Origin: Alphaproteobacteria bacterium
GTDB taxonomy: Bacteria > Pseudomonadota > Alphaproteobacteria > Sphingomonadales > Sphingomonadaceae
DNA length: 64,000 nucleotides
Assembly: GCA_018970445.1 (NCBI GenBank)
Contig: JAGWWF010000010.1
Coordinates: 1-64,000, forward strand
Reading direction: 5' to 3'
How positions within the stretch are numbered: the first letter of the stretch is position 1; every line of letters starts with the position of its first letter. Below are positions 49,869 to 58,219 of this stretch, in pieces. Under the pieces are notes generated by a model. That model ran no database searches. It worked only from the letters and a program-made list of their open reading frames with translations, and was not told where the DNA came from. Both the position numbers and the translations under genes were made by a program.

Positions 49869-51389
49869 ATGACCCTGATCCGCGAGGACGATGTCATCAC
49901 CTCCGTGGCCGATGCGCTGCAATATATCAGCTATTTCCACCCGATGGACTATATCCGCGCGCTGGGCCGGGCCTGGGAACTGGAACAGTCCCCGGCAGCG
50001 AAGGACGCCATCGCCCAGATCCTCACCAACAGCCGGATGTGTGCGCAAGGCCATCGCCCGATCTGCCAGGACACCGGCATCGTGGTCGCCTTTGTGAAGA
50101 TCGGTATGAACGTGCGCTGGCAAGCCACGAAAACCGTTCAGGAAATGGTGAACGAAGGCGTGCGCCGCGCCTATCTGCATCCGGAAAACAAGTTGCGCGC
50201 CTCCATCGTGGCCGATCCGGCCTTCACCCGCGTCAACACCCGCGACAACACGCCGGCGGTGGTCCATATCGAGATGGTGCCGGGCGACCATGTCGAGATC
50301 ATCGTTTCGGCCAAGGGCGGCGGCAGCGAGAACAAGGCGAAATTCGCCATGCTGAACCCGTCCGATTCCATCCGCGACTGGGTGGTGAACACCGTGCCGC
50401 TGATGGGTGCCGGCTGGTGCCCGCCCGGCATGCTGGGCATCGGCATCGGCGGTTCGGCGGAAAAGGCCATGCTGCTGGCCAAGGAGTCGCTGATGGACCC
50501 GATCGACATGGCCGAACTGAAGGCGCGCGGGCCCAGTTCACCGATCGAGGAGCTGCGCATCGAGCTGCATGATGCGGTGAATGATCTGGGCATCGGCGCG
50601 CAAGGGCTGGGCGGGCTTTCCACCGTGCTGGACGTGAAGATCCTGGACACGCCCACCCACGCCGCCTCCAAGCCGATCGCCATGATCCCCAATTGTGCTG
50701 CCACGCGGCACGCGCATTTCACCCTCACCGGCAATGGCCCGGCCTATCTGGAGCCGCCCAGGCTGGACGACTGGCCGCAGGTGAACTGGACCCCGGATGC
50801 CGCATCAAAGCCGGTCAATCTCGACACGCTCACCCCGGCCGAAGTGGCCAGCTGGCAACCCGGCGACCGGCTGCTGCTGTCGGGCAAGATGCTCACCGGC
50901 CGCGATGCCGCGCACAAGCGCATGGTGGACATGCTGGCGCGCGGCGAGACGCTGCCGGTCGATTTCACCAACCGCGTCATCTATTATGTCGGCCCGGTCG
51001 ATCCGGTGCGCGATGAGGTGGTCGGCCCCGCCGGCCCCACCACGGCCACCCGCATGGACAAGTTCACCGAAACCATGCTGGCGCAAACCGGCCTGATCGC
51101 CATGATCGGCAAGGCCGAACGTGGGCCCACCGGGATCGAGGCGATTGCCCGCCACAAGGCCGCCTATCTGATGGCGGTGGGCGGTGCGGCCTATCTGGTG
51201 TCCAAGGCGATTCTGGGCGCCCGCGTGCTGGCCTTCGAGGATCTGGGCATGGAGGCCATTTACGAATTCGAGGTGAAGGACATGCCGGTGACGGTGGCGG
51301 TTGATTCGCACGGCACCAGCGTGCACAAATCCGGCCCGGCCGATTGGCGCGAACGCATCGCCGCCGCCCGCGCCAAACAGCCGGCGTGA
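49869..51389 (+). CDS. fumA: Class I fumarate hydratase
   Basis: This is an iron-sulfur fumarase of the tricarboxylic acid cycle (fumarate to malate), class I, 506 residues. The N-terminal catalytic domain (about 1-280) has the cluster cysteine in RPICQDTGIVVAFVKIG and the segments IVSAKGGGSENKAKFAML and GIGIGGSAEKAMLLAKESL. The PNCAATRHAHFTLTG region is consistent with the other ligands. The C-terminal domain contains GDRLLLSGKMLTGRDAAHKRM, typical of the fused class I enzyme. The start at 49869 has AAGGAG 9 nt upstream; the longer frame from 49830 is not needed. It is divergent from nrdA. Confidence 0.95.
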   Translation: MTLIREDDVITSVADALQYISYFHPMDYIRALGRAWELEQSPAAKDAIAQILTNSRMCAQGHRPICQDTGIVVAFVKIGMNVRWQATKTVQEMVNEGVRRAYLHPENKLRASIVADPAFTRVNTRDNTPAVVHIEMVPGDHVEIIVSAKGGGSENKAKFAMLNPSDSIRDWVVNTVPLMGAGWCPPGMLGIGIGGSAEKAMLLAKESLMDPIDMAELKARGPSSPIEELRIELHDAVNDLGIGAQGLGGLSTVLDVKILDTPTHAASKPIAMIPNCAATRHAHFTLTGNGPAYLEPPRLDDWPQVNWTPDAASKPVNLDTLTPAEVASWQPGDRLLLSGKMLTGRDAAHKRMVDMLARGETLPVDFTNRVIYYVGPVDPVRDEVVGPAGPTTATRMDKFTETMLAQTGLIAMIGKAERGPTGIEAIARHKAAYLMAVGGAAYLVSKAILGARVLAFEDLGMEAIYEFEVKDMPVTVAVDSHGTSVHKSGPADWRERIAAARAKQPA

Positions 51390-51408
51390 GCCGCCGCAGG
51401 AGGACAGG

Positions 51409-51858
51409 ATGAGCGCTTCGATCAGGCTTGTGATTGCCGCCCTGCTGGCCGGGCTGGCGGCACCGGCGCTGGCCGGCGCGACGGCGCCGCAGCTGGCACC
51501 CATGGCCGAGACGATCATCGCGCTGGCCGTGGCCGAAGCCCGCTGCACCGGCGCCGATCGCGCCACCGTGGCCCGCCATCGCCCGCAGGTGCTGCGCCAG
51601 CGCGCGGCGCAGCTGCGGCAGATCGGCCGGCAGATGGCCGCGCACTATCAACAGGCCCATGGCCCGGCCTGGGCCGCAGCCCTGCATGAAGACATGGTGG
51701 CAGCGCGCACCCGGTTCGAAACCCGGGCCGATCAGGGCCAGTTCTGCCAGGACAGCGCCCGCCAGGCCCGCCGGCTTGCGGCCGCACCGGATTTCGGTTC
51801 CGGCGCGTTTCGCGGCATGGATGTCGAGATGGACATGCTGATGCTGGCCGCGCGCTGA
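51409..51858 (+). CDS. Secreted hypothetical protein with two conserved cysteines (paralog A)
   Basis: This periplasmic protein of 149 residues with a signal peptide (SASIRLVIAALLAGLAAPALA) has an all-helical mature part. Cysteines lie in EARCTGAD and GQFCQDSARQ. AGGAGGA is 6 nt before the ATG. The mature part has the layout of the lipoprotein gene on the other side of the HAD gene: Cys, then about 40 residues, an H/Y-Q..GPA pattern, D-x-x-x-x-R-x, and FC-x-x-A/D-R near the end. The two look like diverged paralogs. The family is unnamed to me. It follows fumA by 19 bp on the same strand, so co-transcription is likely. Function unknown. Confidence 0.75.
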   Translation: MSASIRLVIAALLAGLAAPALAGATAPQLAPMAETIIALAVAEARCTGADRATVARHRPQVLRQRAAQLRQIGRQMAAHYQQAHGPAWAAALHEDMVAARTRFETRADQGQFCQDSARQARRLAAAPDFGSGAFRGMDVEMDMLMLAAR

Positions 51859-51912
51859 GGCCACGCCCCGCCGGCTTGCGCCGCGCGGCACATCCCGGCA
51901 TGGGCCGGGGCG

Positions 51913-52575
51913 ATGATCACCACCCGCCCCGCCGCCGTCCTGTTCGACATGGATGGCCTGTTGCTGGATACCGAACGGCTGATACAGGCCGCGATGATGG
52001 CCGAAATGGCGGCGCTGGGCTTTGGCTTTGCGCCGGCCGATTATGCCGAACTGATCGGCCGGCCCGAACCGGCCAGCCGGGCGATCATGCAGGCACGCTT
52101 TGGCCCCGGGCTGGATTATGATGCGATGCGCGCGGCGGTGCGCCAGCGCATCCGTGATGAATGGGGGCCGCTGCGACCGCTGAAGGCCGGCGCGGCCGAT
52201 CTGCTGGCGCAACTGAACGCCGCCGGCATCCTCTGCGCGGTGGCGACCAGTTCGGAACAGGCCCTGGCCCGCAGCCTGCTGGGGCCAGTGGGGCTGCTGG
52301 ATGGCTTTGCCGCCATCATCGGCTGCGATGATGTGGCCCAGGGCAAGCCGCACCCCGCCCCCTATCTGGCCGCCGCCGCCCGGCTGGGCGTCGATCCCGC
52401 CCGCTGCCTGGCGCTGGAAGACAGCCACAATGGCGTGATTTCGGCCCATGGTGCCGGCTGCCAGGTGGTGATGGTGCCCGATCTGCTGCCGGCAACCCCC
52501 GCCATCCGCGCGCGGCTGCTGGCGGTGGCACCCGATCTGGCCACGGTGGGCCGCTGGCTGGCCGCCGCCGCTTGA
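51913..52575 (+). CDS. HAD superfamily hydrolase (phosphoglucomutase-like, IA-v3)
   Basis: This 220-residue haloacid-dehalogenase-type phosphatase has all four motifs: the nucleophile DMDGLLLDTE, the helical cap, VATSSEQ (motif II Ser), GKPHPAPYL (motif III Lys) and LEDSHNGVISAHGAG (motif IV acidic pair). The ED-S-x-x-G pattern and cap size resemble beta-phosphoglucomutase-like and sugar-phosphate phosphatases. The substrate is not decided. It lies 54 bp after the two-Cys protein gene. Its 3' 260 bp are antisense to an open extension of the minus-strand lipoprotein gene. Confidence 0.9.
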   Translation: MITTRPAAVLFDMDGLLLDTERLIQAAMMAEMAALGFGFAPADYAELIGRPEPASRAIMQARFGPGLDYDAMRAAVRQRIRDEWGPLRPLKAGAADLLAQLNAAGILCAVATSSEQALARSLLGPVGLLDGFAAIIGCDDVAQGKPHPAPYLAAAARLGVDPARCLALEDSHNGVISAHGAGCQVVMVPDLLPATPAIRARLLAVAPDLATVGRWLAAAA

Positions 52576-53143
52576 CGCCACCGGCCGCTCGTGGCGGCCT
52601 GATCGATCGGTTGGTACCGGCGCGCAGCAGGTCCGCTGCGCCCGATTCCAGCGCCGCCAGGGCCCGGCCGGCGCTGCGGGCCAGCATGTCCGATGGCATG
52701 GCAACGGCATCCCCCAGGATGCGCCGGGCCATCAGGCAGAAGCGCTGTCGATCGGGCCGGCTGGCAAAGCCGTTGTACAGCCGGGTCATGTCGGCATCAT
52801 GGCGCGCGGCGGCGGCCGGGCCGTGCATGACGCGATACCGATCCTGTTCGGCGGCATAGGCCCGGTTCAACAGATCGCGGTGGGTGTTCAGCATCTGGTT
52901 GTAACTGCCGGTCAACGCGGCATCATTGCAGATCAGGGCGGCCACATTCAGGCCGCCGCGCAGCGCCCACATGATCCGGGCGCTGGCCGCTTCGGCCGGC
53001 GCAACCTGTGCGGGCGCGGCCGGTGCTGCCGGCGGCGCCGGGGTGAAGGCCACCGGCTGCGGTGGCGCATCGTTCACGGTGCAGCCCCCGATCGCCACAC
53101 CCGCTGCCACCAGCAGCAACCGCACCATGTGGCCCGGCTTCAT
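52316..53143 (-). CDS. Lipoprotein with two conserved cysteines (paralog B), run-on 3' end
   Basis: This is a predicted secreted lipoprotein: MKPGHMVRLLLVAAGVAIGGC has a lipobox (AIGGC) followed by a Pro/Ala linker. The helical domain has LICNDAALTGSYNQMLNTHRDLL, YRVMHGPAAAARHDADMTRLYNGFAS and RFCLMARR. Layout and cysteine spacing match the secreted protein at 51409, so they are probable paralogs. AGGA lies 7 nt before ATG 53143. The domain seems complete by about 52600, but the frame stays open for a further 90 codons antisense to the HAD gene, rich in Arg and Pro. This suggests loss of a natural stop or a frameshift near 52580-52610. Function unknown. Confidence 0.65.
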   Translation of the reverse strand: MKPGHMVRLLLVAAGVAIGGCTVNDAPPQPVAFTPAPPAAPAAPAQVAPAEAASARIMWALRGGLNVAALICNDAALTGSYNQMLNTHRDLLNRAYAAEQDRYRVMHGPAAAARHDADMTRLYNGFASRPDRQRFCLMARRILGDAVAMPSDMLARSAGRALAALESGAADLLRAGTNRSIRPPRAAGGVKRRRPASGPPWPDRVPPPAAARGWRGLPAADRAPSPPGSRHHGPKSRHCGCLPAPGSGRDRRPAGRRRPDRGRGAACPGPHHRSR

Positions 53144-53243
53144 CATCATGTCCTGCGCTCCCGCCCGATTCCTCACGGGCCAATGAAGCGCAAACGGGCT
53201 TGCTGCCAACTGAATGGCAATGGCTGCTTCATCCTGCCTCAGA

Positions 53244-54518
53244 TCAGCGTCCCAGCGCTGCCACCAGCGCGTCATAGGCCGGGATCGTCACCCCCATGTT
53301 GCCGCGGTTGCTGGCCACCGGATGGCTGCCCAACCGCGCGATCACCACGCCGGCCGCGCGATCGATATAGATGCCCTGGCCATGCACGCCCAGTGCCATG
53401 GCCTGGCCGCCGGCGCGGTGCCACCACTGGCTGGCATAGCTGCCATCGGGATTGCCGGGATAGGCGACATGGGCAAAGGCCGCCGGATCGCCGCCGCGAA
53501 ACAGGCGTGCCACCACCGCTTCGGGCACGATCTGCGCGCCGTGCCAGCGCCCGCCCAGCCGCAGCATTTCGCCCAGCCGCGCGATGTCGCGCAACGATGC
53601 CATCAGGCCGCCGCCGCCAAAGGCGGTGCCCAGCCGATCCACAGCGATGGCGGCATCGCATTCCATGCCCATCGGTTGCCAGAAATGATCGCGGATCAGC
53701 GCGGCCAACGGCTGGCCGCTGGCGCGTTCCACCAGCCATTGCAGGGCGCTGGTGTTGGGCGTGCGATAGACAAAATCGCCGCCATGCGCCGCCGTCTGCC
53801 CCAGGCTGGCAACAAAGGCGAAATGGCCATCGGGGCCATCATGATCGGCGTGGCGCGGCATCCAGCCGCCGGCCAGGCTCATGCGCTGCACATCGGTCAG
53901 CCCGGTGTGGCCGGCCACATAATCCTCGCTGAAGGCGAGGCCGGTGCGCATGTCGAGGATCTGGCGCAGCGTGGCGTTGCCCAGGCCCGAACCGGCCAGT
54001 TCCGGCACGATCTGCGCGGCCAGGGCGTGTTCCTGCAACTGCCCGGTTTCGATCAGCATTTCGGCCAGCAGCCCGACCAGGCTTTTCGTGACGGAAAACA
54101 ATATATGCTGCGTATCGGGGCGCGTCACGCCGAACCAGCGTTCATGCACCACAGTGCCATGGTGCAGCACCAGTATCGCATCGGTGTAGGTGGCGGCCAG
54201 CGATTCCCGCCAGGTCATGGCTGCGCCGTCCAGCGTGGTCAGCACCACATCATCCAGATCGTCGCGCAGCGCCAGTGGCAGCGGGCTGATCGCACCGGCG
54301 CGCGGGATGCCGGCGGTGGGCACCAGCATGCGCATGTTTGAAAAGCCCCAGCGCCACTGCGGAAAGCGCCACATGCTGCCATCATCCCAGCGCACCTGCG
54401 CCGATGCCGGCGGCGGTGATCCGGCCATCCAGCCCAGCGCGGCCGGATCGCTGCTGGCGGCATCGGCGCTGCCGCCATGGGCAAAGCCGGCGACATGGGT
54501 GGATGCGGTGTGGTTCAT
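53244..54518 (-). CDS. NylB-like serine hydrolase (beta-lactamase fold)
   Basis: This is a serine hydrolase of the penicillin-binding/class C beta-lactamase fold, 424 residues. The nucleophile motif SxxK is in LFSVTKSLVGLLAE and the second motif Tyr-x-x-Asn in FVYRTPNTSALQW. The third (H/K-x-G) is represented by GVHGQGIY. The N-terminal stretch DGSMWRFPQWRWGFSNMRMLVPTAGIPR is the signature of 6-aminohexanoate-dimer hydrolase (NylB) relatives. These cleave small amides or esters; activity on nylon oligomers cannot be assumed. No signal peptide is seen. It sits alone on the minus strand and is divergent from the RidA-like gene. Confidence 0.88.
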   Translation of the reverse strand: MNHTASTHVAGFAHGGSADAASSDPAALGWMAGSPPPASAQVRWDDGSMWRFPQWRWGFSNMRMLVPTAGIPRAGAISPLPLALRDDLDDVVLTTLDGAAMTWRESLAATYTDAILVLHHGTVVHERWFGVTRPDTQHILFSVTKSLVGLLAEMLIETGQLQEHALAAQIVPELAGSGLGNATLRQILDMRTGLAFSEDYVAGHTGLTDVQRMSLAGGWMPRHADHDGPDGHFAFVASLGQTAAHGGDFVYRTPNTSALQWLVERASGQPLAALIRDHFWQPMGMECDAAIAVDRLGTAFGGGGLMASLRDIARLGEMLRLGGRWHGAQIVPEAVVARLFRGGDPAAFAHVAYPGNPDGSYASQWWHRAGGQAMALGVHGQGIYIDRAAGVVIARLGSHPVASNRGNMGVTIPAYDALVAALGR

Positions 54519-54612
54519 GCGCGCGTGCCGGCCAGCCCGGCCGGCCCTCCCCTTGGTCTTGTCTGCCTGCGATGCTAGGCCGGTGCATCACCGCCGGCAA
54601 GGAGGCCCCAAC

Positions 54613-55116
54613 ATGCGCGCTGCCCTCATCCTCACCGCCCTGCTGCTGGCAGCGCCAGCGCTGGCGGCAACGCCGGAACAGCGGCTGGCCGCCGCCGGGC
54701 TGGCGCTGCCGCCCCCCAATGCGCCGATCGGCCTGTATGTGCCCACCGCGCGCGTGGGCAAATTGCTGTTCCTGGCCGGCCACACCGAATGCCCGATCAA
54801 GGCCAGCGGCAAGCTGGGCGCCAGCATGGACGTGGCCGCCGGCAAGGCCAATGCCGCCAGCGTGGCGCTGTGCATGCTGGCCAGCCTGAAGGCGCAGCTG
54901 GGCGAGCTTTCGCGCGTGAAGCGCGTGGTGCGGGTGATGGGGCTGGTGAACAGCACGCCCGAATTCACCGATCACCCGGCAGTGATGAACGGCTTTTCCG
55001 AAGTGATGGTGACGGCCTTTGGCGATGCCGGCAAGGCCCCGCGCACCGCTGCCGGCGCCGCCAGCCTGCCGCGCGGCATCCCGGTGGAGGTGGAAGCGAT
55101 CGTGGAGCTGAAATGA
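54613..55116 (+). CDS. Exported RidA/YjgF-family protein
   Basis: This is a RidA-fold protein of 167 residues with an N-terminal signal peptide (MRAALILTALLLAAPALA), unusual for the mostly cytosolic family. The core segments GKLLFLAGHTECPIKASGKLG, SVALCMLASLKAQLGELSRVKRVVRVMG and PVEVEAIVELK fit the YjgF_YER057c_UK114_like_1 subgroup, which lacks the imine-hydrolysing arginine of RidA. GGAGG is 8 nt before the ATG. The stop overlaps the flavin-protein gene start by 4 nt. A periplasmic binding or hydrolase role is conceivable, but nothing in the sequence specifies it. Confidence 0.85.
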   Translation: MRAALILTALLLAAPALAATPEQRLAAAGLALPPPNAPIGLYVPTARVGKLLFLAGHTECPIKASGKLGASMDVAAGKANAASVALCMLASLKAQLGELSRVKRVVRVMGLVNSTPEFTDHPAVMNGFSEVMVTAFGDAGKAPRTAAGAASLPRGIPVEVEAIVELK

Positions 55117-55703
55117 GCGAAGACCTGCCCGAGATATTAGCCCAGGCCTGGCGCCTGCTGGTGCGCGGCGGGGTGGATCGCAGAAGCCCGCTGCACACGC
55201 CGGCCGTGTGCAGCGTGGATGGCGACGGCCTGCCGCAGGCGCGGGTGATGGTGCTGCGCCAGGCCGATCCGGTGGCCGCCACCCTGCGCTTCCACACCGA
55301 TGCGCGCAGCCCCAAGGTGGCGCAGCTGGATGGCCGGCCGGTCAGCGTGCTGGCCTATCACGCGCAAGAGAATATCCAGTTGCGCCTGGCCGGCACCGCC
55401 CGCATCGGCCGGGATGATGCGGTGGTGGATGGCATCTGGGCCACTTCCACCACCTTTGCCCGTCGCTGTTATCTGGCCCAGGCGGCCCCCGGCACGCCGC
55501 TGCCCGGCCCGGCATCGGGCCTGCCGGCCTGGATCGAAGGCCAGCAGCCCACCGAAACGCAGGTCGCCCCGGCGCGGGGCAATTTCGCCGTGCTGTGGGT
55601 GGATGTGACGGCGATGGACTGGCTGCACCTGGCCAACAGCGGCCATCGCCGGGCGGTGTTCCGCAGCGCAGATGGCTGGGCGGGGGAATGGCGGGTGCCC
55701 TAG
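55113..55703 (+). CDS. Pyridoxamine 5'-phosphate oxidase-like FMN-binding protein
   Basis: This flavin-binding split-barrel protein of 196 residues has the family segments HTPAVCSVDGDGLPQARVMVLRQAD, LRFHTDARSPKVAQL and an FMN-binding strand pair IQLRLAGTARIG. The C-terminal VLWVDVTAMDWLHLANSGHRRAVFR corresponds to the domain found in Alr4036-type enzymes rather than true PdxH. It is coupled to the RidA-like gene (ATGA). The stop codon TAG shares the tetranucleotide CTAG with the stop of the convergent brnA gene. The oxidised substrate is unknown. Confidence 0.85.
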   Translation: MSEDLPEILAQAWRLLVRGGVDRRSPLHTPAVCSVDGDGLPQARVMVLRQADPVAATLRFHTDARSPKVAQLDGRPVSVLAYHAQENIQLRLAGTARIGRDDAVVDGIWATSTTFARRCYLAQAAPGTPLPGPASGLPAWIEGQQPTETQVAPARGNFAVLWVDVTAMDWLHLANSGHRRAVFRSADGWAGEWRVP

Positions 55704-55960
55704 GTGCCAATCGCCTTGCGCAGTATCGCATTGATGCGGCTCTGCCAGCCCGGTCCTTCGGCCCGTAAACGCGCCAGCACATCGGCATCCAGGCGAATAG
55801 TCACCTGCTGCTTGGGCGCATTGCCCTGCGGCGGCCGCCCGGCGCGACGATAGGTGCCGGTCGCCGGTTTGACGATCTTGCCATCCACCCGCCATTCGCC
55901 ACGTTCGGCAATGTCGCGCGTGATGATCGGCGCATCATCCGGGTCTTGCCAGTCCGACAT
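55700..55960 (-). CDS. brnA: BrnA-type antitoxin
   Basis: This 86-residue antitoxin is of the BrnA family. The N-terminus (SDWQDPDDAPIITRDIAERGEWRVDGKIVKPA) is the conserved toxin-binding region. The C-terminus (KQQVTIRLDADVLARLRAEGPGWQSRINAILRKAI) is the ribbon-helix-helix that binds the operon's promoter. It overlaps the brnT end by 26 bp (toxin gene first, as in all brnTA operons). Its stop is shared through CTAG with the convergent flavin-protein gene. It should repress the pair with BrnT as co-repressor. Confidence 0.92.
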   Translation of the reverse strand: MSDWQDPDDAPIITRDIAERGEWRVDGKIVKPATGTYRRAGRPPQGNAPKQQVTIRLDADVLARLRAEGPGWQSRINAILRKAIGT

Positions 55961-56210
55961 CGCGCACCTCCTCATCATGCATGTGGCGCATCGAGATGAT
56001 CCGCCGCTTCTCGCCTCGTTGTGTCCACACCATTGCCACCGCCCGGCCGGCGATCCAGCCATAGGCAAGCCAGCGCGGCTCGCCATAATCCCGGCGATCA
56101 TCGCGCAGCGTCACGCTGGTGCCGGAAAACAGCCGCGGCGGATCGTGAAAATCAAGACCACGGTTTGCAAGCGTCTGGGCACGGTTGCCATCGTCATACT
56201 CGATATCCAC
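55935..56210 (-). CDS. brnT: BrnT-type ribonuclease toxin
   Basis: BrnT is a small RelE-like mRNA-cleaving toxin. The 91-residue protein begins IEYDDGNRAQTLANRGLDFHDPPRLFSG, with the family DxxK-like NRxxxxxRGLDF pattern. It then has TLRDDRRDYGEPRWLAYGWIAGRAVAMVWTQRGEKRRIISMRHM, in which the RG..RRIISMR catalytic region is intact. It is the first gene of the brnTA operon, antitoxin second with a 26-bp overlap. The 214 bp upstream (56211-56424) hold several GC hairpins plus an AT-rich one, and probably the brnTA promoter near AATTATGTCGTTACATTA. Confidence 0.92.
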   Translation of the reverse strand: MDIEYDDGNRAQTLANRGLDFHDPPRLFSGTSVTLRDDRRDYGEPRWLAYGWIAGRAVAMVWTQRGEKRRIISMRHMHDEEVRDVGLARPG

Positions 56211-56392
56211 GCCTGAAATTATGTCGTTACATTATTGCCCACGTCAAGAGGGCGCGGCCGGCGGCAAAGCCGCCGAGTCCGCTCCAAAAGAAGAAAAAGA
56301 GAAGGAAGGCAGAGCGTGGCGGAGCCACGCCGTCGAAGCTGTTCTGCCGGGCTGATGCCCGACAGCCAGCCCGGCCGCCCTTGATCGAGTCC

Positions 56393-56417
56393 GAAATTAT
56401 CGCTGAGCGATAATTTC
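56393..56417. terminator. AT-rich hairpin beyond ettA
   Basis: GAAATTATCGCT-G-AGCGATAATTTC has 12-bp perfect arms around one base, 8 bp after the ettA stop. It lacks a T-run on the minus strand but is close enough to ettA to end its mRNA. In the same region GCGTGGC/GCCACGC and GGCGGC/GCCGCC stems are also present. Confidence 0.5.
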
Positions 56418-56424
56418 TGGCCGA

Positions 56425-58104
<1,680 letters not shown>

Positions 58105-58219
58105 CGGGGCGGCTCCAGGGCAGAATCGGCGGATTGCGGATGCCGCCGGGCTGTAGCGGATCGAGGGCCGTTGTTCAAACCGCCGCGCCGCGATAGGCTG
58201 ACGCAAAGGGAGGCAAGCC

